Shown here piece after piece: positions 28,577 through 38,075 of a stretch of DNA of 64,000 bases (the first letter of the stretch is position 1; each line of letters begins with the position of its first letter). Source of the stretch: Roseimicrobium gellanilyticum (GTDB lineage Bacteria > Verrucomicrobiota > Verrucomicrobiia > Verrucomicrobiales > Verrucomicrobiaceae); the NCBI RefSeq assembly GCF_003315205.1, contig NZ_QNRR01000006.1, positions 310,001 through 374,000 on the forward strand, read 5' to 3'. The notes under the pieces are model-generated. The model saw only the letters and a list, made by a program, of their open reading frames with translations. It had not been told where the DNA came from and made no database searches. The translations under genes were made by a program, and so were the position numbers.

Positions 28577-28638
28577 CACTCTATACCGTCACGAATTGGC
28601 TTGCCGGAGGGACGCGTGTCACCTGATGATGGCTCGTC

Positions 28639-29838
28639 ATGGCTTGGAACAAATCCCTTTCCATTCTTGTGCTGTTAGGTGTCCTGTCGATGGGACATTT
28701 TCATCTCTTCGCCCAGGGAAACGCACCCAAACCCACAGATGCTGAGATTGAGGCCCGGGTGAAGGCCATCACGCAGTCCCTGGTAGATCGACGTGCCCGT
28801 GCTGAGCAACTGATGAACGAGGGCAAGGCCGAAGAGGCGGAGACAGAATTGAAGCGTCTCGTCACGGAGAGCACGCGCCACTTGGGCATCGAGCACCAGT
28901 ACACCCTGCAGGCGCAGCGGGAACTCGGATACTTGCTGAATGCCACCGGTCGCCACTCCCAGGCGCGCGCGCTCCTGGTCACGGTGCTGGAGGCGCAGAA
29001 GCGCACCCTGCCCGCAGGCAGCCTGGATCCCCTGGCAACACGCGGCACCTTGGTGCTGGTGATGATTGCCGAAGGAAGATTTGCTGATGCAGAACAGGCC
29101 TTGCGGACTCTGGTGCCTGCTTGGGAAAAGACCGCCGGCCCGGAGCATGCAGACACCCTGAACAGCCGCAACAACCTCGCAGGAGTCCTCCTCTTTCTGA
29201 AAAGACCTGCGGAAGCGGAGGTGGAATTCAAAGCCATCCTGAAGGTGCAGGAAAAACAACTGGGGGCCGAGCATCCAGACACCCTCTCCACACGAGCGAA
29301 CCTCCTGTCCGCCGTCTTCCAGGCAAAGCGCTATGAGGAAGCGGAGAAGGAGGCCCGAGTCCTGCTGGCCCTTTCCACCAAGGTGAAGGGCGAATCCGAC
29401 TCAGACACCCTTCAAATACGGTCCCTGCTCGCGAAGTCGCTGATGCAGCTCAAGCGTTATCCGGAGGCCGAGACAGAGGCTCGCGCCACCTTCCAGATGC
29501 AGTCGCGCAATCGCAGCAGTGCTGCTCCTGATGCCCGCGAAACCCGCCACCTCCTCGCAGGCATCCTCCAAGAGGAGGCAAAATATCCCGAGGCGGAGAC
29601 CGAGATGCGCGCGCTGCTGAGGGATGCAACATCCGTGCTGAAGCCGGATGATACCGATTTCCTGATCTACCGTTACCAGCTCGTCATCAGCCTCCGCGAA
29701 CAGGGGAAGAAGGAGGAAGCCTCGAAACTGGCGCGTAATGTGGTGGTGGATGCCCGTCGGATCCTCGGGCCCAAGCACCAACAAACCACCCTCTACGAAA
29801 AGCTGCTGAAGGACGTGTTGGACACGGCGGCCCCGTGA
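28639..29838 (+). CDS. Secreted TPR protein, tandem copy 3
   Basis: A 399-residue exported protein (signal MAWNKSLSILVLLGVLSMGH, cleavage near LFAQG). It has about seven TPR units of 42 residues, including LMNEGKAEEAETELKRLV, LGYLLNATGRHSQARALL, NLAGVLLFLKRPAEAEVEF and LLSAVFQAKRYEEAEKEA, with LGAEHPDTLSTR linkers. It is the longest of the three neighbours, which suggests growth by duplication both of genes and of repeat units. Function probably lies in scaffolding a periplasmic or surface assembly; partner unknown. Confidence 0.8.
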   Translation: MAWNKSLSILVLLGVLSMGHFHLFAQGNAPKPTDAEIEARVKAITQSLVDRRARAEQLMNEGKAEEAETELKRLVTESTRHLGIEHQYTLQAQRELGYLLNATGRHSQARALLVTVLEAQKRTLPAGSLDPLATRGTLVLVMIAEGRFADAEQALRTLVPAWEKTAGPEHADTLNSRNNLAGVLLFLKRPAEAEVEFKAILKVQEKQLGAEHPDTLSTRANLLSAVFQAKRYEEAEKEARVLLALSTKVKGESDSDTLQIRSLLAKSLMQLKRYPEAETEARATFQMQSRNRSSAAPDARETRHLLAGILQEEAKYPEAETEMRALLRDATSVLKPDDTDFLIYRYQLVISLREQGKKEEASKLARNVVVDARRILGPKHQQTTLYEKLLKDVLDTAAP

Positions 29839-29920
29839 GCGCAAAGATGCGTCCCCGTACTCCTGTGCCCGGCAGGTTCGGGCAAGAGTGGATGCTTTCC
29901 GGGCGTTCCACGTTGCTCTC

Positions 29921-31969
29921 ATGATCAAATTCAAGTCCGCCTCCCTGCTCCCGGCTGCGGCCGCGCTGCTGGCACCCTTTGCCATTGCGCTCGCCGACGG
30001 CCCCAAAGACAACCTCCCGCAAAACGTCCGCCCCATTCCGCCGCCCGGCGCGGAGATCCCCGCCACGGACCGCGATGCCCTCACGAAGGGTGCGGCAGAG
30101 CTGAAGCAACTCATCGAGGAGGCAAAGAAGGCCCAGGCGAAGAATCCCCGCCTCGCGGATCTGCTTCCTGACGTGGAGATCTTCCACAAGTCCGTGGACT
30201 GGGCACTGCGCTACAATTACTTCAACAAGCCCGCCGACAAAAAGCCTGTCGATACGAAAGCCGCCTACGAACAGATCGCGGAGGGCAAGAAGCGCGCTGA
30301 AGCGCTCAAGAAAGGCGAGACACCCTGGCTCACGCAGAAGGGACTCGTGGTGCGCGCCTATCGCTCCAAGATCGACGGCTCCGTACAGCCCTATGGCATG
30401 GTGATTCCGGAGAGTTACAGCGGTGCACCGTCACGCCTGGACTTCTGGTGCCATGGACGCGGCGAGACGCTGAGCGAAATGTCCTTCCTGGATCAGCGCA
30501 TGCATCAGACCGGCCAGATCAATCCGCCCAACACGCTCGTGCTGCATCTCTACGGCCGCTACTGCTGCGCGAACAAGCTCGCCGGCGAAGTGGATCTCTT
30601 CGAAGCGCTGGCTCATGCAAAGAAATTCTACTCCATCGATGACGATCGTCTCGTGGTGCGCGGCTTCAGCATGGGTGGCGCCGCTGTGTGGCAGTTCGCC
30701 ACGCACTATGCAGGCCTCTTCTGTGCCGCCTCACCGGGCGCAGGTTTCGCCGAGACGCCTGAGTTCCTCGGCTCCTTCCAGAACGAAGACGTGCGCAATG
30801 CCCCGGAGTGGCAGAAGACACTGTGGCACATGTACAACGCGACGGACTTCGCCCTGAATCTGGCCAACCTGCCGACCATTGCGTACAGCGGTGAAATCGA
30901 CAAACAAAAGCAGGCTGCCGACGTGATGGATCGCGAGCTGAAGAAGGAAGGCCTGGAGCTGGAGCACATCATCGGGCCGCAGACCGCACACAAGCTGCAT
31001 CCGGACAGCCTTGTTGAAATCGAGAAACGTCTCGCCGCCATCACTGCCAGGGGCCGCGACCGTGCTCCGCGTGAGGTGCATTTCACCACGTGGACCCTCG
31101 CGTACAATGAACTGAAGTGGGTCACCATCGACGGCATGGGAGAACACTGGAAGCGTGCACGCGTGGATGCCTCCGTGAATGGCCCGTCCTCGCTTGAAGT
31201 GAAGACTCAAAATGTGACCGCTCTCTCGCTGAACTTCGATGCAGGTCATGCACCGCTGAATCTCTTCCAGCCAGTCTCCGTCACCATCGATGGCGCCAAG
31301 ATCACCGCAGGCAAACCCAAGACGGATCTCTCCTGGTCTTCCAGCTTCGCCAAGCGCGATGGCCAGTGGACACTCGTGGATGACAAGGCTCCTGCCGCTG
31401 CAGGACTCGTCAAGCGTCACGGCCTGCAAGGGCCCATCGACGATGCCTTCCTGGATGCGTTTGTGTTTGTCACCCCTACCGGTGCCCCCCTGAACGAAGC
31501 CACTGGCAAGTGGGTGACCAGCGAACTGGAACACGCCACGCGTGAATGGCAGAAGCAGTTCCGAGGCGACGCTCCTCAGAAAAAGGACACAGAGATCAAG
31601 GACGAGGACATCGCGAACAAGAATCTCGCTCTCTGGGGTGACCCGAGCAGCAATGCCATCCTCAAGAAGATCGCAGACAAGCTGCCGGTGAAGTGGACCG
31701 CGGAGGGCATCGAAGTCGGCGGCAAGAAATTCGCCTCCGGCGAGCATGTGCCCATCCTCATCTACCCCAATCCTCTCAATCCGAAACGCTACGTGGTGAT
31801 CAACAGCAGCTTCACCTACCGCGAGTACGACTACCTCAACAACGCCCGTCAGGTACCCAAGCTCCCCGACTGGGCCATCGTGGATCTGCGCACGCCCCCT
31901 GACGCCATGAACCCTGGCAACGTGGTGGCCGCGGACTTCTTCGACGAGCAGTGGCAGGTGAAGAAGTAG
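29921..31969 (+). CDS. Secreted alpha/beta-hydrolase (esterase/peptidase-like)
   Basis: A 682-residue exported hydrolase with a signal peptide (MIKFKSASLLPAAAALLAPF, end near ALADG). After a helical region of about 120 residues comes the hydrolase core: GMVIPESYSGAPSRLDFWCH, the nucleophile elbow RGFSMGGAA with Ser250, Asp327 in YSGEIDKQKQA, and His357 in TAHKLHP, a plausible catalytic triad. A beta-rich C-terminal part follows (about 380-680), ending in YVVINSSFTYREYDYLNNA, which is found in PVC prolyl-oligopeptidase-like proteins. The substrate may be an ester or peptide. Start at 29921 rather than the earlier in-frame codon because of the signal peptide. Confidence 0.78.
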   Translation: MIKFKSASLLPAAAALLAPFAIALADGPKDNLPQNVRPIPPPGAEIPATDRDALTKGAAELKQLIEEAKKAQAKNPRLADLLPDVEIFHKSVDWALRYNYFNKPADKKPVDTKAAYEQIAEGKKRAEALKKGETPWLTQKGLVVRAYRSKIDGSVQPYGMVIPESYSGAPSRLDFWCHGRGETLSEMSFLDQRMHQTGQINPPNTLVLHLYGRYCCANKLAGEVDLFEALAHAKKFYSIDDDRLVVRGFSMGGAAVWQFATHYAGLFCAASPGAGFAETPEFLGSFQNEDVRNAPEWQKTLWHMYNATDFALNLANLPTIAYSGEIDKQKQAADVMDRELKKEGLELEHIIGPQTAHKLHPDSLVEIEKRLAAITARGRDRAPREVHFTTWTLAYNELKWVTIDGMGEHWKRARVDASVNGPSSLEVKTQNVTALSLNFDAGHAPLNLFQPVSVTIDGAKITAGKPKTDLSWSSSFAKRDGQWTLVDDKAPAAAGLVKRHGLQGPIDDAFLDAFVFVTPTGAPLNEATGKWVTSELEHATREWQKQFRGDAPQKKDTEIKDEDIANKNLALWGDPSSNAILKKIADKLPVKWTAEGIEVGGKKFASGEHVPILIYPNPLNPKRYVVINSSFTYREYDYLNNARQVPKLPDWAIVDLRTPPDAMNPGNVVAADFFDEQWQVKK

Positions 31970-31998
31970 CTCGACGGATCGCTACACGATTGCAGCCC

Positions 31999-32068
31999 TG
32001 GGAGCGCTGGCCTCTGGCCGGCTGCTGCGTTGTGGATGAAATACGCCGGCCAGAGGCCAGCGCTCCCA
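31999..32068. repeat. Perfect 24-bp inverted repeat between convergent genes
   Basis: The arms at 31999-32022 and 32045-32068 are exact reverse complements of 24 bp (left arm begins TGGGAGCGCTGG and ends CTGGCCGGC), with a 22-bp loop. The arms carry no T tract. The repeat lies 29 bp after the esterase stop and 48 bp before the end of the convergent dehydrogenase gene. GC-rich arms of this length look like a dispersed intergenic palindrome, not a simple terminator. Confidence 0.85.
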
Positions 32069-32069
32069 A

Positions 32070-32101
32070 GGCTCACGTGTGATTGAATGCACACGTGAGC
32101 C
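32070..32101. terminator. Hairpin terminator between convergent genes
   Basis: A perfect 11-bp stem, GGCTCACGTGT (32070-32080) and ACACGTGAGCC (32091-32101), with a 10-nt loop, follows the 24-bp inverted repeat directly. It is 15 bp past the end of the minus-strand dehydrogenase gene. No strong T tract on either side, so it may act with the neighbouring repeat. Confidence 0.55.
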
Positions 32102-32116
32102 GGATGGCCGGAACAA

Positions 32117-34729
32117 CTACTTCTTTTTCGTATCCGGCTTCTTGTTCATCTCCGCCGCCGTCCAAGCCTTGGTGCGGCCGGGATACTGCTGGCGGATCTT
32201 GGCCACATCATTCGGTGAGACAGGTCCAGCGGTATGCTCCCACTCACGGCGGATGTAGGTGAGCACACTGGCGATGTCTTCGTCCGTGAACTGTGGCAGA
32301 GGCGGCATCTCGAGGGTCCACGTGCGACCACTCACCTGGATGGGACCGCTCATGCCGTGAAGGATGATGCGGATGGGACGATCCGAAGGACCTGTGACCC
32401 ACTCTGAATCCACGAGCGGTGGAGCCAGACCTTCCAGCCCAAGGCCGGTCGGTTGATGGCACGCAGCGCAGAGCCCGGCGTAGATCATCTTTCCCTTCTC
32501 ATAGCGTGCTTGCTGTTCCGCATTCAGCGGCGTGACGACAGGCGGTGGCGGCACGCCGGGTTTGCCGGGCCACGCGAGCGAAGTATCCACTGTGGTGAGC
32601 AGCTTCTTCACAGAGCCCAGCTTCGCCTTGTCCTTCAAGCTCGTGAGCGCGGCGGGCTGCGCATCGAGGTAGAGAAGCTTCCGCGGCACAGGCTTGGCCT
32701 TCTTGTCCAGCGGGATGGCGGCCATCCCGCTGAGCATGGCCACCTGACGGGGACCATCCGCCTTCTGCGCGCCAGTGACTTCGAGAAGCTTCGTCACACG
32801 GGCATCGCGACGCTCGCTCATGACGCAGGCGGAAAGCATCTGCAGCAGGCCACTGGTGACCAGCTTGTCCTCTCCTTCACCCACCGGTTCGGCGAGCAGG
32901 GCTTCCAGATACTCCAGTTCACGGCCACGTACACCACTGGCAATGGCATCCACCAGCAGTGGACTTCCGCCCGCTTTCAGCAGACCCAGCACCGCCTTTT
33001 GGGCATCTGGCCCCGGCAGCGCGCTGAGCTGGATGGCGAGTTGCACCCGCACTTCCGCGCTGGCGTCGCCAGTCATCTTCAGCAGTTCCCCCATGACTGC
33101 TAGATTGGACATGCTCACCGCTGTAGCACGCACCTTCGGATGCGCATCCTTGAGCATGGTGGTGAGGAACTCCGGCGTGAGGGCCTTGAGACCTTCCAAC
33201 GTCCACAGCGCCTGCACACGTACCTGTGGCGTGGGACCGGTGCTGGCAATCTTCTCCACGTCACGCGCCACGGCGGCATCACCGCGCTCCACGAGCACAC
33301 GCTGCGCGGTATCACGCACATGACCATTGGGGTGGGCCAGCAGCGCCACAATGCCAGCAGTGTCATCCGGAATCAGCGTCCGCTTCGTCTCCGCCTTCTC
33401 CGGAACGATTCGCCAGATGCGCCCCATGTTCACTGGCTGCTCCAGGTTCCGTGCCTTGATATTCGCAATCAGGTAGTGCGTGAGGAAGTACTTGTGCTGC
33501 ACAATCCCGCGATACATGTCGACCACATACAGCGCGCCGTCAGGGCCATTGTAGGCATTCACAGGACGGAAGCGCTCATCCGTGGAGGTGAGAAACTCCA
33601 CACCTGTGTACGCGTTCTTTGCACTGACGATGCCTTCTTTGTCGGCGAGCACGAGACGCTTCACCAGATTGCCGCAAGGCTCTGGAATGAACGCATTGCC
33701 GTCGTAGGCTTTGCCAAACAAGTCACCGCGATAGATGCACGGTCCGCAGGTGCCGGTGACCGTGGCGAGCTTTCCATCCGGAGTAAGTTGACCTGTATTG
33801 TATCCACGATTCACACCGGGCGTGGGAACACTGGGCCAGCACTTCTGATCCGTCATCACCCGGAAGTTCAGCGCCGTGCGATCCGCGAGATTCGGATTGC
33901 GCGCGTACACGGCAGGCGGCAGCAAATCGGTGCGCAGCAGGTCGCTGTTGTAGTTGAAGTAGCGCCGACCCCAATCGTCCTGGGTCAGACCCCACTGACC
34001 GCCACTGCGGGTCGGCTCCGAGATGAACTGACCCTTCGAGTATTTGTAGCGTGTGCCGTAACCTGCGCTCCAGATCCAGTTGTCCACACACCAGGTGGGC
34101 GAGTTCGCCATGTGCTCGGGCTGTCCTCCCGCGCTGCCATAGGCGCCACCGATTTCCTCATTCTTGTCCGCCACACCGTCATCATTGGTATCGTGGTACC
34201 ACTTGAGTGTGGGAGGCTCCGCCACAATGGCGCCATCACCTAGCGCCATCACGCCACGCGGCATGAGAAGGTTGTCCACGAAGATCGTGGCGCGGTCCAT
34301 CACGCCGTCACCATCCACGTCTTCCAGACGCTTGATGCGGCCAATCTTCTGATCCTCGCCCTTGCCGTCCACATCATTCATGTAGCCACGCATCTCCACC
34401 ACATAGAGGCGGCCCTTGTGATCCCAGCTCATCGCTACCGGCGTCTCGATCATTGGCTCGGAGGCCACAAGCTGGATCTTGAATCCCTTCTCCACCTTGA
34501 AAGTCTTGAGCGCCTCCTCAGGCGTGCGCACCGGCGGCGGGGGCAGCTTGAACTTCAGTTCCACCTGCTCAGGACCGCGGTTCTTCGTGCGGTCGGACTT
34601 CTTCGCCGGCGCGGGGGCCGGGGCAGGAGCCGGTGTTTGTGAGAACAGGGAAGACTGCGTCGTGAGGCAAAGCGTGGTGGCAATGGCAGCGGCAGCGACG
34701 CGCGTGAATCGAACGGACTGATTTGGCAT
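32117..34729 (-). CDS. PVC-type membrane-bound dehydrogenase with HEAT repeats and C-terminal cytochrome c
   Basis: An 870-residue exported protein. The N-terminus has a signal peptide and a Pro/Ala-rich run. Next is a beta-propeller of the PQQ/sorbosone-dehydrogenase type (KGFKIQLVASEPMIETPVAM, DHKGRLYVVEMRGYMNDVDG, RVMTDQKCWPSVPTPGVNRG, PDGALYVVDMYRGIVQHKYF). HEAT-like repeats occupy about 480-640 (ALWTLEGLKALTPEFLTTML). The C-terminal cytochrome c domain has Cys754-xx-Cys757-His758 in CAACHQPTGLG. Such proteins are typical of Pirellula and Verrucomicrobium; the natural substrate is unknown. ATG 34729 (MPNQSVRFTRVAAAA) is the likely start. Confidence 0.9.
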   Translation of the reverse strand: MPNQSVRFTRVAAAAIATTLCLTTQSSLFSQTPAPAPAPAPAKKSDRTKNRGPEQVELKFKLPPPPVRTPEEALKTFKVEKGFKIQLVASEPMIETPVAMSWDHKGRLYVVEMRGYMNDVDGKGEDQKIGRIKRLEDVDGDGVMDRATIFVDNLLMPRGVMALGDGAIVAEPPTLKWYHDTNDDGVADKNEEIGGAYGSAGGQPEHMANSPTWCVDNWIWSAGYGTRYKYSKGQFISEPTRSGGQWGLTQDDWGRRYFNYNSDLLRTDLLPPAVYARNPNLADRTALNFRVMTDQKCWPSVPTPGVNRGYNTGQLTPDGKLATVTGTCGPCIYRGDLFGKAYDGNAFIPEPCGNLVKRLVLADKEGIVSAKNAYTGVEFLTSTDERFRPVNAYNGPDGALYVVDMYRGIVQHKYFLTHYLIANIKARNLEQPVNMGRIWRIVPEKAETKRTLIPDDTAGIVALLAHPNGHVRDTAQRVLVERGDAAVARDVEKIASTGPTPQVRVQALWTLEGLKALTPEFLTTMLKDAHPKVRATAVSMSNLAVMGELLKMTGDASAEVRVQLAIQLSALPGPDAQKAVLGLLKAGGSPLLVDAIASGVRGRELEYLEALLAEPVGEGEDKLVTSGLLQMLSACVMSERRDARVTKLLEVTGAQKADGPRQVAMLSGMAAIPLDKKAKPVPRKLLYLDAQPAALTSLKDKAKLGSVKKLLTTVDTSLAWPGKPGVPPPPVVTPLNAEQQARYEKGKMIYAGLCAACHQPTGLGLEGLAPPLVDSEWVTGPSDRPIRIILHGMSGPIQVSGRTWTLEMPPLPQFTDEDIASVLTYIRREWEHTAGPVSPNDVAKIRQQYPGRTKAWTAAEMNKKPDTKKK

Positions 34730-34844
34730 GGATGGAGCAGGGCGGCCTGTGGGGTGAGCGACCGAAGGCGACGGCCCAAGCGCCAACGGCTTCATTCAAA
34801 CGCGGAGGAAACCGCCGCCTTGCCAGAACCCCTGCTCTTTCGCT

Positions 34845-35609
34845 TTACTTTCTTCCGCGAAAAACCGTTTCCACTACGTTGCGAATGTACTGTTCGTCGC
34901 TCAGGCCGAAGACCACATCGTCCGGAAACTTCACCTTTTCCCGGAAATGCGTCGCGAGCTCTTCGTAGAGCTTGTGCCGGGCGGCCTCATCCAGATCGTC
35001 GCGCCGCACCAGGGCATTGAGGGCGAGTTGGGCCTCTTCCGGGGTCACCTTCTGCCTCAATCTGGCCTCAATGTGGGGGCACTCACGGAAGGAATTGAAC
35101 TTCCCCGCCAGCACCGCCGCCACGTCGGGGGGCTGGGTTTTCACCGTGCGCACCACCACCGTGCCGGCGGCCAGATCTCCCAGACGCTGGGCTCGGGCAT
35201 TGAAAAGGGAAACCAAACCGCCAAGTGCATAAAAGAGTGGTAGCATGTCCACAAAGCGCAGCAGATTGCGGATCACCACCTGCGAGGCGCGAAGTTTCAA
35301 CCCCTGCTCATCCACGACGCGCAGGCCCATCAGTTTCTTCCCGACGGTCTGCCCGCGCCAAAGAAGCTCCATCATCATGCGCATGCCTTCCACGAAGGCG
35401 AACTGCATCAACACAGCGACGCCCAGGGCCAGATCCTGCATCAAGAAAAAGAGCGGCTTGATGAGGATGGCCACCAGGTTCCAGGCAGCCGACATCACCG
35501 CAAAATCGATGAAAAATGCGAGGCTGCGGGTGATCGGCCCCGCCAGGGGGAGAGAGAAGGTCACCCCCTCCGGTGTGGAGATGTTCAAGGTGGCAGAACG
35601 CGAAGACAT
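34845..35609 (-). CDS. RDD-family membrane protein (end of MoxR locus)
   Basis: A 254-residue protein with three or four transmembrane helices in the first two thirds. The RDD signature is visible as RSLAFFIDFAVMSAAWNLVA, GQTVGKKLMGLRVVDEQGLK and ARAQRLGDLAAGTVVVRTVK. The last 80 residues are soluble and helical (TPEEAQLALNALVRRDDLDEAARHKL, in pieces). ATG 35609 gives the natural start. It is the last gene of the ten-gene minus-strand locus, 22 bp after the SpoIIM-like gene. RDD proteins are thought to be transport- or channel-related, but few are characterised. Confidence 0.85.
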   Translation of the reverse strand: MSSRSATLNISTPEGVTFSLPLAGPITRSLAFFIDFAVMSAAWNLVAILIKPLFFLMQDLALGVAVLMQFAFVEGMRMMMELLWRGQTVGKKLMGLRVVDEQGLKLRASQVVIRNLLRFVDMLPLFYALGGLVSLFNARAQRLGDLAAGTVVVRTVKTQPPDVAAVLAGKFNSFRECPHIEARLRQKVTPEEAQLALNALVRRDDLDEAARHKLYEELATHFREKVKFPDDVVFGLSDEQYIRNVVETVFRGRK

Positions 35610-35631
35610 GTCGTTGAGAGGAGAGAGTGGC

Positions 35632-36669
35632 TCAGCGCTGCAATTCATCCGCGCCCGCCTTGGGCTTCCCGCAGAAGAACAGGAACCATGCAAGGGCCAC
35701 GAGTTGCACTGCGCCAAAGAGAATCTTTACCCAGTAAGGCAGCACGGGCTCATGATATTGGGAAAAGAAGGCCTCGATAATCCCGGCCCACACCAGGAGC
35801 AACGCAGCCCCACCTGCGATGGTAGCGAGATCGGGTGTGATCTTTCGGAAGCGGGTCCGCAGACTGTCAGGTGTCCCCCACCCGATGAGCGCACGTCCCA
35901 AGATGAGGCCTGCCTGCCCCCCCAACAGAATCGCCGGGATCTCCACGGAGCCGTGCGGCAGCAGCCAGCCTAGCATGAAGACCGTCTGCCCATCACTCAC
36001 ATAATCGAACACCACCGCCCCCAGTACCACCCCATTGTAGAAGAGAATGAGCAAGGTACCGATGCCCCACGTCATGCCGAAGGCCATGGCGCGGAACGTG
36101 ACACTGATATTGTTCCGCATGAGCTCGGCAGAAAAGGTCGCCTTCCTTCCCTCAAGATCATCCCGGCCCTTGGAAACGGCTTCCGTGCCACGCTGTTCTT
36201 CACGCGCCACGCGCTCACTCGGCGTTTGATGAACCAGATGCGGGAAGGGATAGATGGCTTCCCGCCCCTCCACACCTTTGCTGATGAGGAATGCCCCCAG
36301 CAGGGCGCCGACCAGCGTGAGTGCCACAGACATCCAGAAACCCCAGATCTGACGGCGAAATGCCTGGGGGAAAGTCTGCACCAGCCATTGCCACGGGCGA
36401 AAGTGCCTGCGATCCCGTGTGGCACTGTGAATCTCCGCATAGCCAGAGCCCACGAGATTCTCCAGATACGCTCTCAACTCGGGCTCCGATGAGCTGCCTT
36501 GCAAACGCGCGAGATCCGAGGACGTGCGCTGGTAGAGCCCCAGCACATGGCGTGCGTACTTGAGGTCGGAGAGGTCCGCGAGATGCTCGCGAATCTTTTC
36601 CAGCTCACGCTCCAGTTCCTTCCAGTGAGGGCGTTCGCGTTCGATGAAAGTCTTGAGATCGGCAATCAT
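35632..36669 (-). CDS. Stage II sporulation protein M-like membrane protein
   Basis: A 345-residue protein of the SpoIIM family. A soluble helical N-terminus (about 1-100, FIERERPHWKELERELEKI) precedes several transmembrane helices: QIWGFWMSVALTLVGALLGA, FGMTWGIGTLLILFYNGVVL, GWLLPHGSVEIPAILLGGQA and a C-terminal pair. The LLPHGSVEIPAI motif is diagnostic. In sporulators SpoIIM works in a peptidoglycan hydrolase complex, but non-sporulators carry it next to MoxR/DUF58/RDD genes as here. It lies 19 bp after DUF58 in the same orientation. Confidence 0.88.
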   Translation of the reverse strand: MIADLKTFIERERPHWKELERELEKIREHLADLSDLKYARHVLGLYQRTSSDLARLQGSSSEPELRAYLENLVGSGYAEIHSATRDRRHFRPWQWLVQTFPQAFRRQIWGFWMSVALTLVGALLGAFLISKGVEGREAIYPFPHLVHQTPSERVAREEQRGTEAVSKGRDDLEGRKATFSAELMRNNISVTFRAMAFGMTWGIGTLLILFYNGVVLGAVVFDYVSDGQTVFMLGWLLPHGSVEIPAILLGGQAGLILGRALIGWGTPDSLRTRFRKITPDLATIAGGAALLLVWAGIIEAFFSQYHEPVLPYWVKILFGAVQLVALAWFLFFCGKPKAGADELQR

Positions 36670-36688
36670 GGTGGTGGTGCTGGGGTCA

Positions 36689-38047
36689 TCAGAGCAACTG
36701 CCGCTTCTTCACTTTCAGATACTCGCTCACCACATCGGCCACCAGGTTCTCCTGAAGTGATGAAGTGAGATGCACACCCCGCTGCTTCAGCACGCGCGTG
36801 GTATCCTGCAGGTCGTTCCAGAGCATCTGCCCCGCGAGCTTTCCATAGAGCGCATCATCATCCTTCACATCATCACCCCGCTGGAACATGGGCTGAATCT
36901 CACGCTGCCCCAGCATGTGCGTGAGCACGACGTGCTTCCGGGCGATGAATTCCACGCCGTCCACAAACTGCTCCGCCAGCCAGGGTTCTCCAAGGTCGGT
37001 GAGGAAGAGAAGCAGCGAACGATGGCGCAGACGGTTGCCAATGTGGATGAAGGCGTCCTCGTAGTCCGGGCTCACCACACGTGGCTCCAGTGTGTAGAGC
37101 ACATCCCGGATCACATCATAGTGCCCGCGGCCACCACCGGCTGGAATGATGCGGTGCACCGTATCGGAGAAGATGATGAGGCCAAACTTGTCCGTCTGCT
37201 GCTCGGCCGCGAGAGCCAGCACCAGCGCCGCCTGGATGAAGCGCTCCAGTTGCGTCTTTGCCACGATGCCGGCCTCCGCATCCTGCCCCGGTACATCCAG
37301 CGCACGGGCGCTGCGCCGCGAAGCATCGATGGCCACATAGAGCTGCTGGGTACGCTCAAGTTGGAACATCTTCGTGATGGGTGAGCGATGCTTCGCCGTG
37401 CCACGCCAGAAGATGTCATCATAACTGTCACCCGGCACATAGCTGCGCAGCTGCTCGAACTCGCGTCCCTTTCCGATCTGCCGGACGTTGTGCACCCCGA
37501 TGGCGCCTTTGCGGAAGAACAGCGGAGCCAGCACGTTGCGCTCGCGGCTCAGATCCGGATACACGCGGATCTCCGCGTTCACCTTCACCGTACGCCGCCC
37601 ATGCCAGAAGCCGAATCGTGAAGTGCCTTCCAGATAGCACTGGGAGATGATCAGCCTCCCCCGCTCAATGGCGCGCACCTTCCACTTGGCGAGATTACGC
37701 TCTGTGTTCGATTTCAACGTGAACTCCAGGATCGGCTTCTCGCAATCCAGCTCCCTCGGGAAAGGAAGGCCGATGCGCAGGAGCTTGCAGCGCAGCCCAG
37801 GATTCTCGACCACCGCCTCAATCTCCAGTTCACGCCCCTTCGACGTGCGGGTCATGTCCGGCAATGTCACCCGGAGCGCACGGATGGACTCCAGAGCGCT
37901 GGGTGCATCCAGTGCCAGCGTGAGCAGCACCAACACCGCCGCAATCGCAATGGCCGCACCTGGAATGTCCTGCATGCCCAGCAGCGTGAAGAGCGGAATG
38001 CCCAGCAGCGCGATGAATAGCAGGAGACGATTGGAAGGGAGGATCAA
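36689..38047 (-). CDS. DUF58 protein with von Willebrand-like domain
   Basis: A 452-residue membrane-anchored protein with two N-terminal helices (LLLFIALLGIPLFTLLG and GAAIAIAAVLVLLTLALDAP). The diagnostic DUF58 block is at about 195-225 (GKGREFEQLRSYVPGDSYDD, then IFWRGTAK). The following vWA-like domain has LYVAIDASRRSAR, where the third MIDAS position of DxSxS appears as Arg, so metal binding may be altered. DUF58 proteins pair with MoxR ATPases. The start is a TTG at 38047; no ATG precedes it in frame. It follows MoxR with a 132-bp gap that holds a repeat element. Confidence 0.88.
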   Translation of the reverse strand: MILPSNRLLLFIALLGIPLFTLLGMQDIPGAAIAIAAVLVLLTLALDAPSALESIRALRVTLPDMTRTSKGRELEIEAVVENPGLRCKLLRIGLPFPRELDCEKPILEFTLKSNTERNLAKWKVRAIERGRLIISQCYLEGTSRFGFWHGRRTVKVNAEIRVYPDLSRERNVLAPLFFRKGAIGVHNVRQIGKGREFEQLRSYVPGDSYDDIFWRGTAKHRSPITKMFQLERTQQLYVAIDASRRSARALDVPGQDAEAGIVAKTQLERFIQAALVLALAAEQQTDKFGLIIFSDTVHRIIPAGGGRGHYDVIRDVLYTLEPRVVSPDYEDAFIHIGNRLRHRSLLLFLTDLGEPWLAEQFVDGVEFIARKHVVLTHMLGQREIQPMFQRGDDVKDDDALYGKLAGQMLWNDLQDTTRVLKQRGVHLTSSLQENLVADVVSEYLKVKKRQLL

Positions 38048-38075
38048 GGTGGTGAATCCTGTGAGGTGGAATGAA

